From NCBI RefSeq assembly GCF_900090265.1, contig NZ_LT607752.1:496001-560000 (forward strand): 64,000 bases of DNA, written 5' to 3'. The DNA comes from Micromonospora rifamycinica. GTDB lineage: Bacteria > Actinomycetota > Actinomycetes > Mycobacteriales > Micromonosporaceae. This document shows positions 25,179 to 33,788 of the stretch, in pieces (the first letter of the stretch is position 1; every line of letters starts with the position of its first letter). The notes beneath the pieces are model-generated. The model was not told the DNA's origin. It saw nothing but the letters and a program-made list of their open reading frames with translations, and did no database searches. Both the position numbers and the translations under genes were made by a program.

Positions 25179-25233
25179 GGACGTCCCACCCCCATCGATC
25201 ACCAGCCGCTGGCGCGAACTGAGTGGAGCAGGC

Positions 25234-26232
25234 ATGACCACGCCATCGATCCTGTCGGGTGCCGGACCCGGCGGCCGCGTGACCGAACCGTCGGGGCCGG
25301 GGCCGGGCGGCGTCCGCCGTACCGGCCGCCGGCCCCGGCCGGGACGCCGCCGAGCCCTGGCCGTCTTCCTGGCCCCGTCGCTGCTGCTGTTCCTGCTGCT
25401 GGTGCTCGCCCCCATCCTGGTGGCCAGCTACGCCAGCCTGTACAAGTGGAACGGCTTCGGTCTGCCGGAGAACTTCATCGGGCTGGACAACTACACCCGG
25501 GCCTTCGGCGACCCGGTGTTCCGGGGCGACCTGTGGCACGGGCTCATCCTGATCGTGCTCTCCCTGGCGGTGCAGCTCCCGGTGGCGATGGGCCTGGCCA
25601 TGCTGCTCAACCAGCCGCTGCGCGGGCGGGCCTTCTACCGGGTGATCTTCTTCGCCCCGTACGTGCTCTCCGAGGTCACCACCGCGGTGCTGTTCAAACT
25701 GGTGTTCTCGCCGAACCGGGGGTTCGGTGACGCGATCTCCCGTTTCCTCGGGGCCGACGCCGGTGCCGTCTTCGCCGACCCGGACACCGTGCTGTACGCC
25801 GTCTTCCTGGTGGTCTCCTGGAAGTACTTCGGCCTCTACATGATCCTCTTCCTGGCCGCCCGGCAGAACATCCCCAAGGAGCTCAACGAGGCGGCGGTCA
25901 CCGACGGCGCCAGCGCCTGGCAGGCGTTCCGCCTGGTCACCCTGCCGCTGCTCGGCCCGACCATCCGGATCAGCGTGTTCCTTTCGGTCATCGGGACGAT
26001 CCAGCTGTTCGACATGGTCTGGGTGCTCACCGGCGGCGGCCCGATCCACGCCTCGGAGACCATGGCCGTGACGATGTTCCAGTTCGGCTTCCGCCGCTTC
26101 GAGGTCGGCTACGCCAGCGCGATCAGCATCATCATGTTCCTGCTGAGCCTCGTCTTCGCCCTCATCTACCAGCGCATCGTCCTGCGCCGCGACACCGAAG
26201 GCGCCCTCACCGTCCAAGGAGACCAGCGATGA
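25234..26232 (+). CDS. Sugar ABC transporter permease, MalF type
   Basis: The 332-residue membrane protein has a long basic, Pro/Gly-rich cytoplasmic N-terminus and six predicted helices. The EAA motif ELNEAAVTDGASAWQAFRLVTLP is the coupling loop that contacts the ATPase. It follows the binding protein by 55 bp and overlaps the next permease by four bases (ATGA). It belongs to the CUT1-type carbohydrate uptake class. No ATP-binding subunit is encoded in the locus. In actinomycetes such transporters commonly share a multitask ATPase (MsiK), which is the likely partner. Confidence 0.92.
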   Translation: MTTPSILSGAGPGGRVTEPSGPGPGGVRRTGRRPRPGRRRALAVFLAPSLLLFLLLVLAPILVASYASLYKWNGFGLPENFIGLDNYTRAFGDPVFRGDLWHGLILIVLSLAVQLPVAMGLAMLLNQPLRGRAFYRVIFFAPYVLSEVTTAVLFKLVFSPNRGFGDAISRFLGADAGAVFADPDTVLYAVFLVVSWKYFGLYMILFLAARQNIPKELNEAAVTDGASAWQAFRLVTLPLLGPTIRISVFLSVIGTIQLFDMVWVLTGGGPIHASETMAVTMFQFGFRRFEVGYASAISIIMFLLSLVFALIYQRIVLRRDTEGALTVQGDQR

Positions 26233-27068
26233 CCAGCCCGGCGAACCCGGCCCAGCGGGCCCGCCGCCTCGTGCTGCACCTCATCTCCATCGCCGTCGGC
26301 GCGCTCATCGTGGTGCCGGTCTGGTTCGGGGTGATCGGCGGGTTCAAGGACAACGGGCAGCTCTCCACCAATCCGCTCGGCCTGCCCGACCCGTGGGTGC
26401 CGGGCAACTACGTCGAGATCTTCACCGCCGGGGTGTTCTGGCGCAACGTGGGCAACAGCGTCTTCATCGCCGTGGCCAGCACGTTCGTCGTGGTCGCCGC
26501 GGCGGCGATGGCTGCGTTCGTGTTCGCCCGCTTCGCCTTCCGGGGTCGGGAGTTCCTGGTCACCCTCTTCGCGATCGGGCTGATGTTCCCGTTCGCGGTG
26601 GCGATCCTGCCGCTGTTCATCCTGCTGCGCGGGATGGGCCTGCTGGACAACCCGCTCGGGGTGATCCTGCCGCAGGCCGCCTTCGGTCTGCCGATCACGA
26701 TCATCATCCTGCGGCAGTTCTTCCGGACCATTCCCGGTGAGGTCGAGGAGGCGGCGACCCTGGACGGCTGTGGCCCGTTCGGGTTCTTCTGGCGGGTGCT
26801 GCTGCCGATGGCCCGGCCGGCCCTGGCCACCGTCTCGGTGCTGGCGCTGGTGAGCAGCTGGAACAACTTCATGCTCCCGCTGGTGGTGTTCACCGACCAG
26901 AGCTGGTGGACGCTGCCCCTCGGGGTCCAGGCGTTCCAGGGCCAGTACTCCGACGACACCGCCAAGGTGCTCGCGTACGTCGTGCTGTCGATGGTCCCGG
27001 CGCTGGGCTTCTACGCCATCGCCGAACGTCAGCTCATCGGTGGGCTGTCCGGCAGCGTCAAGGGGTGA
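26229..27068 (+). CDS. Sugar ABC transporter permease, MalG type
   Basis: The 279-residue protein has six transmembrane helices and the EAA loop EVEEAATLDGCGPFGFFWRVLLP. The C-terminal helix ends ERQLIGGLSGSVKG, as is typical of MalG-like permeases. It pairs with the upstream permease, whose stop overlaps this ATG, to form the membrane channel. The LacI regulator gene follows after 59 bp on the same strand, suggesting co-transcription and autoregulation. Confidence 0.92.
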   Translation: MTSPANPAQRARRLVLHLISIAVGALIVVPVWFGVIGGFKDNGQLSTNPLGLPDPWVPGNYVEIFTAGVFWRNVGNSVFIAVASTFVVVAAAAMAAFVFARFAFRGREFLVTLFAIGLMFPFAVAILPLFILLRGMGLLDNPLGVILPQAAFGLPITIIILRQFFRTIPGEVEEAATLDGCGPFGFFWRVLLPMARPALATVSVLALVSSWNNFMLPLVVFTDQSWWTLPLGVQAFQGQYSDDTAKVLAYVVLSMVPALGFYAIAERQLIGGLSGSVKG

Positions 27069-27127
27069 CGCCGACCTGCTGCGATAGCCTTCTGCGACCG
27101 TAGTTCCCACCAGACGAAAGGGTGACC

Positions 27128-28150
27128 GTGGGCTCCGAGAACGGCAGGAACGTCACCATCGCGATGATCGCGCGGTTGGCGGGCGTCTCGGTGCCCACGG
27201 TCTCCCGGGTGATCAACGGCCGGTCGGACGTCGCCCCGCAGACCCGGGAACGGGTGGAGGAGTTGCTCACCCGGCACGGCTACCGTCCCCGCTCGGCTGC
27301 GCGACGTACCCAGTCCGCCCTGATCGACCTGGTCTTCAACGACCTGGACAGCCCCTGGGCGGTGGAGATCATCCGGGGGGTGGAGGACGTCGCCCAGGCC
27401 AGCGGGGCCGGCACCGTCGTCTCGGCCATCCACCGGCGCACCTCGTCGGCCAAGCAGTGGCTGGACAACCTGCGCACCCGGTCCACCGAGGGCGTCATCT
27501 TCGTCACCTCGATGGTGGAACCGCCGTTGCAGGCCGAGCTGCGCCGGCTGCGCCTGCCGGTGGTCATCGTCGATCCCGCCGGGGTGGCCCCCCAGGAGGC
27601 CCCGACGATCGGCGCCACCAACTGGGCGGGCAGTCTGCGCGCCAGCCAGTACCTGCTCGGCCTCGGCCACCGGCGGATCGGCTTCATCGCCGGCCCGCCG
27701 CAGCTGATGTGCAGCCGGGCCCGGATGGACGGCTACCGGGCCGCGCTCGACGCCGCCGGCCTCGCCATCGACGACCGCCTGGTCCGGCCGGGCAACTTCT
27801 ACCACGAGTCCGGCTACACCGCCGGCATGCACCTGCTGGGCCTGCCCGAACCGCCCACCGCGATCTTCGCCTCCAGCGACCAGATGGCGCTCGGCGTCTA
27901 CGAGGCGGTCCGCAAGCGCGGCCTGCGGGTGCCCGACGACGTCAGCGTGGTCGGCTTCGACGACCTGCCGGAGGTCAGGTGGTGTTCCCCGCCGCTGACC
28001 ACGATCCGCCAACCGCTGGCCGAGATGGGCATGCTGGCCGCCCGTACCGTGCTCCGGCTGGCCCGGGGCGAGACGATCGAGAGCCCGCGCGTCGAACTCG
28101 CCACCGACCTGGTCGTCCGGGACAGCGCCGCCGCGCCGCGCGGTCGCTGA
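27128..28150 (+). CDS. LacI-family regulator of the xylan locus (BxlR/XylR-like)
   Basis: The 340-residue protein has an N-terminal LacI helix-turn-helix (TIAMIARLAGVSVPTVSRVIN, given here split: TIAMIARLAG then VSVPTVSRVIN) and a hinge. The periplasmic-binding-like effector domain includes VIIVDPAG, FASSDQMALGVYEAV and VVGFDDLPEV. It probably represses the hydrolase and transporter genes through the CGAAA/TTTCG-type palindromes at 21826-23831 until a xylose-type inducer binds. The GTG at 27128 is preferred to the GTG at 27122 because GAAAGG lies at a suitable distance. The last 12 codons and stop lie in a 40-bp sequence that is repeated just downstream. Confidence 0.88.
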   Translation: MGSENGRNVTIAMIARLAGVSVPTVSRVINGRSDVAPQTRERVEELLTRHGYRPRSAARRTQSALIDLVFNDLDSPWAVEIIRGVEDVAQASGAGTVVSAIHRRTSSAKQWLDNLRTRSTEGVIFVTSMVEPPLQAELRRLRLPVVIVDPAGVAPQEAPTIGATNWAGSLRASQYLLGLGHRRIGFIAGPPQLMCSRARMDGYRAALDAAGLAIDDRLVRPGNFYHESGYTAGMHLLGLPEPPTAIFASSDQMALGVYEAVRKRGLRVPDDVSVVGFDDLPEVRWCSPPLTTIRQPLAEMGMLAARTVLRLARGETIESPRVELATDLVVRDSAAAPRGR

Positions 28151-28199
28151 CCCCACCCTGTCCGGGACAGCGCCGCCGCGCCGCGCGGTCGCTGACCCC
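28115..28199 (+). repeat. Exact 40-bp tandem duplication of the LacI gene 3' end
   Basis: The 40 bases at 28115-28154, which contain the last codons and stop of the LacI gene, recur without mismatch at 28160-28199 (period 45). The second copy is non-coding. The identity indicates a recent duplication. Confidence 0.95.
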
Positions 28200-28591
28200 G
28201 GCCCGTCGGGAGGTCGACCGGCGCCCCGGGTGCCCTCCGCGGGCGGATCCGTCGACCGGTCGGACGGATTGCATCGACGGCTGTCGAATGCCAGACTGTT
28301 CTGGCGTTGTCACGCTCAGGAGCCGGCGTGACCACTCGTGCGCTGGTCCGTCGGACATGCGAGGTGGCCGTGCCACCCCGCGCCGGGCAGTCCGTGACGG
28401 CGAATGCTCGGCGGCCTTCGACCCGCCGTCCCGTGGCACGCGGTCGGCCGGTCCTCCGGCAGCCGCCCGTCCATGGTGACCGGCGATGACACGTAGCGAC
28501 CACCCCATCCACCCCCGCCCGCTGGGCGACACCATCCGGCATCGTCGGCCCGTCCCGGCCGTCGGTGCCCCGCAACCCTTCGGAGGTTCGG
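28200..28591. other. Intergenic stretch without a recognisable gene
   Basis: No convincing coding frame is seen on either strand. The only structure noticed is a 6-bp stem GCCAGA-CTGT-TCTGGC at 28290-28305, which could be an operator or a weak hairpin upstream of the CBM2 gene. The stretch probably carries that gene's promoter. Confidence 0.5.
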
Positions 28592-29338
28592 ATGCTCCGC
28601 ACGTTCGGCGTGGTGCTGGCGACCGCGACCCTGACCCTGGCCGGCTGGGCCGGCACCCTCACCGGTGCCCAGGCGCAGCCGGTGCTGTCGGCAACACCCA
28701 CACCCGTGCCCACCCCCACCTACGCGTGCCCCCCGGCGCTGCCGGTCTCCGGTCAGTTCGTGTCGGCCAGCGCCACCAGCATCACCGTCCGGTACTCGAT
28801 GATCATGACCCCGCCGTGCGGCTACAACCCGCCGATGACCCTGGTCCTCTTCGCCAGCCGGGAGGACGCGACGGCATGGCTGAACCCGGTGGCCTCGGCG
28901 GTGTCCGGCCCGGAACGGCAGGGGGACATCACGGTCACCGGGCTGACCCCGGACAGCGAGTACTGGTACCGGTTCAGCGCCGGGGAGAAGCACGACCCGT
29001 ACATCATCAACGGTCCGGTCCGGACGCTGCCGGCCGGGTCGGCGTCGTGCCGGGCGACGATCACCATCGACAACCGCTGGACCGGCGGGTACGCCGCCAC
29101 GGTCACCGTGCGCAACACCGCCGAGGAGACGCTCAACGGCTGGCAGGTCACCTGGCGGTGGCTGGGCGACGAGCGCATCTCGGCCCTCTGGAACGGCGTG
29201 CTCGTCATCTCCGGTTCCGACGTCACGGTGCGCAACGCCTCGTGGAACGGGACGCTGGCCCCGGGTGGCAGCACGACGTTCGGCATGCTCGTCTGGACCA
29301 ACTCGCCGGGTGCGCTGACGCTGAACTGCGGCCGGTGA
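28592..29338 (+). CDS. Secreted protein with fibronectin-like domain and C-terminal CBM2 cellulose-binding module
   Basis: The 248-residue protein has a signal peptide (about 1-29), a short Thr/Pro linker and a domain of about 100 residues with a fibronectin-III-like ending (ITVTGLTPDSEYWYRFSAG). The family 2 carbohydrate-binding module occupies about 150-248, with framing Cys residues (C153, C246) and conserved Trp positions (RWTGGY, LNGWQVTWRW, ASWNGTLAPG). No catalytic domain is present, so it probably binds cellulose or xylan as an accessory protein. The ATG at 28592 has CGGAGG six bases upstream. A perfect palindromic terminator follows. Confidence 0.85.
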   Translation: MLRTFGVVLATATLTLAGWAGTLTGAQAQPVLSATPTPVPTPTYACPPALPVSGQFVSASATSITVRYSMIMTPPCGYNPPMTLVLFASREDATAWLNPVASAVSGPERQGDITVTGLTPDSEYWYRFSAGEKHDPYIINGPVRTLPAGSASCRATITIDNRWTGGYAATVTVRNTAEETLNGWQVTWRWLGDERISALWNGVLVISGSDVTVRNASWNGTLAPGGSTTFGMLVWTNSPGALTLNCGR

Positions 29339-29386
29339 CCGTCGGCCGGTAGGCGACGGCCGTGCCGGCGCGCGGGCACACCGCAC

Positions 29387-29460
29387 CGGACCGAGATCCG
29401 CAGCGGCGTGCCGCCGCCCACCCGGGTGGGCGGCGGCACGCCGCTGCGGATCTCGGTCCG
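29387..29460. terminator. Perfect 74-bp palindrome, bidirectional terminator
   Basis: The 37 bases 29387-29423 are followed immediately by their exact reverse complement (29424-29460), with no mismatch and no spacer. It lies between the convergent CBM2 gene (ends 29338) and the gene ending at 29476, so a two-way terminator is the simplest role. Length and perfection far exceed the other hairpins in the window. Confidence 0.85.
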
Positions 29461-29475
29461 CCGAAGCGCGATCCG

Positions 29476-29940
29476 TCAGGCGGTCAGCGCCTGCGTGATC
29501 CGCGCGTACTCGGCGGCCATCTCCGGCTCGGCGAGGAAGTCGTCGAGCGCGGCCGAGACCCGGTGGTCGACCTCCTCCAGGGAGCGGATGGCGAGTTCGT
29601 ACAGCTCGCCGCGCCGGTGCTCCTCCAGGTAGCTGGTCCAGTGCTCGAGGGCCGACAGGGCGACCACCAGACCCGGGTCCATGTCGCCGTCGGCGAGGAT
29701 GCCCTCGTCGATGCGGTCGAGGTGGCCCCGCAGCTCGGTCGCGTCGGCCGTGGCGATGCTCTCCCGCGCGGCGGTCAGCGCCGCCCGGGCATCCTCGTCC
29801 AGGTCGTCCTCGTCGGCCTCGTCGGCCAGGCCGGCCGCCAGCACCCGGGTGACGGTCGCCTGTCCGAAGGCGTGCAGGGCGTCCTCGTCGGCCGCGTCGA
29901 CCAGCTGACGGATGGCCGCTTCGCACTCGTCGTATCGCAT
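29476..29940 (-). CDS. Conserved hypothetical acidic helical protein
   Basis: The 154-residue protein is acidic, predicted all-helical, and has no signal or membrane segment. Segments such as CEAAIRQLVDAADEDALHAF and ALEHWTSYLEEHR suggest a small soluble helical bundle. I do not recognise the family with confidence. It begins at the ATG at 29940, and the gene is flanked by two strong hairpins, so it is probably a single-gene transcript. Confidence 0.75.
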   Translation of the reverse strand: MRYDECEAAIRQLVDAADEDALHAFGQATVTRVLAAGLADEADEDDLDEDARAALTAARESIATADATELRGHLDRIDEGILADGDMDPGLVVALSALEHWTSYLEEHRRGELYELAIRSLEEVDHRVSAALDDFLAEPEMAAEYARITQALTA

Positions 29941-30002
29941 CGCGCCAGGGTAGTGCCCGGCCGGTGGCACGCCGACGCCGGCCGGCGGGACGCCGACGGT
30001 GG

Positions 30003-30041
30003 CCGGTGCCGGCCGGGGGCGGTGAGCCCGGCCGGCACCGG
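30003..30041 (-). terminator. Hairpin terminator after the GH53 gene
   Basis: A perfect 15-bp stem (CCGGTGCCGGCCGGG / complement at 30027-30041) with a 9-base loop lies 6 bp beyond the minus-strand GH53 stop. Confidence 0.7.
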
Positions 30042-30047
30042 CGACGT

Positions 30048-31175
30048 CTACGGCCGCCAGCGGATGTTCGGGTTCACCTGACCGGTCCAGTTGAAGATGG
30101 CCATGTTGTCCCACTGGTTGCCGGTGCCGTTGATGTTCGCCGGATCCCAGCCGTTGCCGGGCACCGCGTACCAGGTCGGCTCCCAGTAGAAGACCCCGAT
30201 CGCACCGGCGTTGCGGGCGGTGTCCTGGACCCAGGAGAACTCGGTGGCCTGGCCGGTCCAGCTCGCCTGGTGACCGGCGCAGGGCTCGCCGCCGTTGATC
30301 GCGTTCGCCTCGTTGTCGGCGTTCGCGGCGGTGAACGGGTACGCCGTCTCGGTGAGCACCACCGGCTTGCCGTACCGGGAACGGACGTCGGTGATGACGT
30401 TGTAGAGGTTGGCCAGCGAGCCGTGCCACATGCAGTAGTACGACAGCGCGGTCAGGTCCCACTGCACGCCCTTGGCCCGGATGCCGTCGTAGAACCAGCG
30501 GGCGTGGTCCATGCTGTCCGCGTTCGCGGTGTGGATGATCACCTGGGTGCCGCCGTTGCACTGCTTCGTCGCCTGGTAGCCGGCCTTGAGCAGCAGGCTG
30601 AGGTTGGTGAAGTCGTTGTTGACGACCTTGCCGTCGTTCCAGAGCATGCCGACGTTGATCTCGTTGCCGATCTGCACGCTGTCCGGCGTGGTGCCCTGGT
30701 TGCGCAGGCTGGTGCAGACGTCGTAGGTGTAGTTGTAGACGTCGGTCTGCAGCTGGCCGATGCCGTGGTTGGCCCAGGCCGCCGGCTTGTACTGCTTGCC
30801 CGGGTCGGCCCAGGTGTCGGAGTAGTGGAAGTCGATCATCAACTTGAGGCCCTTGGCCTTCACCGTCCTGGCGTACGCCAGCACCTTCTCCTTGTTGTTC
30901 CACCCGCTGGCCGGGTTGTTCCAGACCCGGAGCCGGACGTAGTTGACGCCGAGGCCCTTGAGGATGTCGAGCGGATCCCGGGCGGTGCCGCCGGCGTCGT
31001 AGTACCGCGCGCCGAGGTCCAGGCTGCGCTGCACGGAGGAGACGTCCGCGCCGAGCATGGTCAGGGTGTTCGCGGCCGAGGCCGGTGCCGGTGGGCCGAG
31101 CAGGGCGGCGGGCAGGGCGACCGCCGCGAGGAACGCGACGGCCCAGGCCCGCAGGCGGGCACGGTGCGAAGTCAT
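30048..31175 (-). CDS. Secreted GH53 endo-beta-1,4-galactanase
   Basis: The 375-residue enzyme has a signal peptide (about 1-34, ending ASA-A) and one GH53 barrel. The acid/base Glu is E172 in QIGNEINVG and the nucleophile is E276 in VVLTETAYP. LGADVSSVQ, VNYVRLRVWNNP and MIDFHYSDTWADPGKQ are strong family signatures. It should cut beta-1,4-galactan side chains of pectin or type I arabinogalactan outside the cell. The ATG at 31175 has GAGGAGG upstream. It appears monocistronic. The upstream region is AT-richer, with a TGTTTGTGCATGACTATA stretch that may hold its promoter. Confidence 0.95.
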   Translation of the reverse strand: MTSHRARLRAWAVAFLAAVALPAALLGPPAPASAANTLTMLGADVSSVQRSLDLGARYYDAGGTARDPLDILKGLGVNYVRLRVWNNPASGWNNKEKVLAYARTVKAKGLKLMIDFHYSDTWADPGKQYKPAAWANHGIGQLQTDVYNYTYDVCTSLRNQGTTPDSVQIGNEINVGMLWNDGKVVNNDFTNLSLLLKAGYQATKQCNGGTQVIIHTANADSMDHARWFYDGIRAKGVQWDLTALSYYCMWHGSLANLYNVITDVRSRYGKPVVLTETAYPFTAANADNEANAINGGEPCAGHQASWTGQATEFSWVQDTARNAGAIGVFYWEPTWYAVPGNGWDPANINGTGNQWDNMAIFNWTGQVNPNIRWRP

Positions 31176-31348
31176 CCGGACCTCCTCGGTGGTGGGGTGG
31201 TGGGGGCGCTGCGCCGGTACGGTCGACCCGGCGGCATCAATCGATGTTTGTGCATGACTATAGCGGGCCGTGGTGCCCGGGAGCGTGGACCCGACGCGAA
31301 AGCGGGCCACCCGGGGACGCCCCGGATGACCCGCCCGCAGAGCCGCTG

Positions 31349-33592
31349 TCAGAGGTTCAGGCTCCAACTGTTGAGGTAACCGGTGTCCAGGCTCGCCGCG
31401 TCCTGGACCCGCAGCCGCCAGCTCCCGTTCGCCGTCTCCGAGGAGAGGTTCACGGTGTACGTCTGGTCGATGTTGTCGGCGCTGCCCCCGGAGCGGTTCT
31501 GCAGCGTGTACACGCTGCCGTCCGGGGCGATCAGGCTGACCACCAGGTCACCGATGTAGGTGTGCACGATGTGCACCTCGACCTTGCTCGCGGTCGACGG
31601 GGTCGCCGCGCAACCGCTGATCACGATGGTGCTCTCCACCGTCGAGTTGTCGGCGATCGGCACGTCGGTGCCGTTGCTGCCGGAGCAGCCCGGCAGCCCG
31701 TTCACCGTCACGTTCAGCGTGGCGGTCCGGGCCACCGAGGGGGCGGTGCCCACCACGGTGATCGGCACCGTGCCACTGCCGGCGGTCGCGGCGGCGGTGA
31801 CCGTGATGGTGGTCGACCCGCCGGCGGTGACCGAGGACGGGCTGAACGACACGCTCACCCCGGTCGGCAGCGGGCCGGTCGAGAAGGTCACCGTCTCGGC
31901 GGTGCCCCGGATCACCGTGGTGGAGACCGTGGCGGTGCCCGAGGTGCCCGGGTCGAGGGTCAGCGTCGCCGGGGCGACCGCGACGGAGAAGTCGTTGGCG
32001 GCGCACGACTCGGTGCCGGTCACGTTCACCGCGGTCCAGGCGGCCATCACGGCCTTGTACTCCGTGCTGCACAGGCCGTACAGGTCGGTGGCGGCCGACA
32101 GGGTGTGCAGCCGCGCGGTGTTGGTCGGCTGGGCGGTGTTCACGTAACGGGTGTTCGAGACGAAGTACGCGTCCAGCGCCCGGAACCAGATCTTCTCCGC
32201 CTTCTCCCGGCCGATCCCGGTCACCGGCGGGGCCGACCCGCACAGCGGCGAGGTGCCGTACGGGGTCACGCCGGAGCCCTCGGCCAGGTTGAAGAAGAAG
32301 TGGTTGGCCACGCCCGACGAGTAGTGCACGTCGAGGCTGTTGGTGCTGGTCGACCAGCAGCCGTGCGACGAGCCGTCCAGCGTCGGGTTGTACATGTACC
32401 GCAGCGGCGCGCCGGTGCCCCGGATGTCGATCTTCTCGCCGACCTCGTAGTCGCCGGGGTCGACCGGGGTGTCCGCGTAGAACTCCACCATGTTGCCGAA
32501 GATGTCGCTGGTGGCCTCGTTCAGGCCGCCGGACTCGCCGGAGTAGGTCAGGCCGCCGGGGACCACGTTCTCGGTGACGCCATGGGACATCTCGTGCCCG
32601 GCCACGTCGAGGGCGACCAGCGGCTTGGCGTTGCCCGCGCCGTCGCCGTAGGTCATCTGCGCGCCGTCCCAGAAGGCGTTGACGTAGGCGTTGCCGTAGT
32701 GCACCCGGCTCGGCACGCCGGTCCCGTTGCCGAAGATGCCGTTGCGGCCGTGCACCTCGGTGAAGTAGTCGAAGGTGGTGGCCGCGCCGAAGTGCGCGTC
32801 GACCGCGGCGGACTGCCGGTTCGACGCCGCACCGGTGCCCCACACGTTGTCGGCGTCGGTGAAGGTGGTGCAGGTCGAGGTGCCGTTGTTCATGTCGCAG
32901 GTGCGGCCGTTGCCCCGGGTCGGGTCGATCAGGCTGTAGGTCGCCCCGGACTGGGTGGTGTCGATCGAGACCGGGCCGGCGTAGATGCTGTTGCCGGTGC
33001 CGACGACGGACTCGATCTCGTCGTACGCGCCGATCCGCGCGCCGGTCAGGGCGTCGCTGATCACGTGCAGCCGGGAGGGGGTCTGCCCGTCCGGTGCCCA
33101 CCCGGTGACCACGGTCTCCCAGGCGAGCCGCCCGGTGCCGCTGCTGGCGTCGACGAACAGCTCCGCCGCGCCGGTGCCGGTGACCCGGCCGGAGAACGCG
33201 GCGGTCGCCGCCTTACGGGCCTCGGCGGCGCTGACCTTGGCAGTGGTGGCGAGGGTCAGCGGAGCGGCCAGGCCGACCGAGCTGCCGGCGTAGTCGCCGT
33301 CGGCCTCGGTGCGGATGACGAAGTCCCCGCCGTAGACGCGGAGCCCGTCGTACGTGCGGGTGTAGCGGACCGCGCCGCGGCCCTGGGCGTCCCGCCTGCT
33401 GCTGTGCACGGCGTAGCGGTCCTTCGCCGAGGCCCTGACGGCCCGGGTGTGCTCCTTCAGGGCGGCGTCGGCGGCGGCGACCAACGCCGGTGCGGGGTTG
33501 GTGGGCGGGGCGGCGGACGCGCTCGTGGTGCTGACCACGAGCCCGCTGCCGACCAGCACGGTGACGCCGGCCAGCGCTAGGGCTGATCTCAA
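31349..33592 (-). CDS. Secreted M4 (thermolysin-type) metalloprotease with C-terminal P/Homo-B domain
   Basis: The 747-residue preproprotein has a signal peptide, an FTP-type propeptide (to about 190) and the M4 catalytic domain. Zinc ligands are in HEMSH (H333, E334, H337) with the third ligand E359 in GGLNEATSD, and VHYSSGVANHF gives the catalytic His region. A beta-sandwich domain of about 90 residues and a proprotein convertase P-domain (about 635-747) follow. It is a secreted general protease. A TTG start at 33592 is proposed because GGGGAGG lies five bases before it and it directly opens the signal peptide. The ATG at 33643 has no ribosome binding site. Confidence 0.92.
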   Translation of the reverse strand: MRSALALAGVTVLVGSGLVVSTTSASAAPPTNPAPALVAAADAALKEHTRAVRASAKDRYAVHSSRRDAQGRGAVRYTRTYDGLRVYGGDFVIRTEADGDYAGSSVGLAAPLTLATTAKVSAAEARKAATAAFSGRVTGTGAAELFVDASSGTGRLAWETVVTGWAPDGQTPSRLHVISDALTGARIGAYDEIESVVGTGNSIYAGPVSIDTTQSGATYSLIDPTRGNGRTCDMNNGTSTCTTFTDADNVWGTGAASNRQSAAVDAHFGAATTFDYFTEVHGRNGIFGNGTGVPSRVHYGNAYVNAFWDGAQMTYGDGAGNAKPLVALDVAGHEMSHGVTENVVPGGLTYSGESGGLNEATSDIFGNMVEFYADTPVDPGDYEVGEKIDIRGTGAPLRYMYNPTLDGSSHGCWSTSTNSLDVHYSSGVANHFFFNLAEGSGVTPYGTSPLCGSAPPVTGIGREKAEKIWFRALDAYFVSNTRYVNTAQPTNTARLHTLSAATDLYGLCSTEYKAVMAAWTAVNVTGTESCAANDFSVAVAPATLTLDPGTSGTATVSTTVIRGTAETVTFSTGPLPTGVSVSFSPSSVTAGGSTTITVTAAATAGSGTVPITVVGTAPSVARTATLNVTVNGLPGCSGSNGTDVPIADNSTVESTIVISGCAATPSTASKVEVHIVHTYIGDLVVSLIAPDGSVYTLQNRSGGSADNIDQTYTVNLSSETANGSWRLRVQDAASLDTGYLNSWSLNL

Positions 33593-33734
33593 ACTGACCT
33601 CCCCAATCCGAGATGCTTTCGCATCCTTCGATAGGGCGATCATCGTCGGCCGGGGAGAGCCTGGGAAGACGGTTGTCGATGGATATTCATACCGAGTCGT
33701 CCATCCCGGTGATGCTATGACCTAAGAGTTGTGC

Positions 33735-33773
33735 CCGGGGTGTTCCGTTCCGGTTAAGGATGGAACACCCCGG
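33735..33773 (-). terminator. Hairpin terminator after mca
   Basis: A 12-bp perfect stem (CCGGGGTGTTCC / GGAACACCCCGG) with a 15-base loop lies 16 bp beyond the minus-strand mca stop and upstream of the M4 protease gene. Confidence 0.65.
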
Positions 33774-33788
33774 CAACGGTCCGGGCCG

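Noticed and set aside
23889..25415. A 508-residue minus-strand frame
   Set aside because: It is antisense to the sugar-binding lipoprotein and permease genes. No ribosome binding site and no family features.
31085..33580. An 831-residue open frame on the plus strand
   Set aside because: It is antisense to the M4 metalloprotease, which has a full catalytic motif set.
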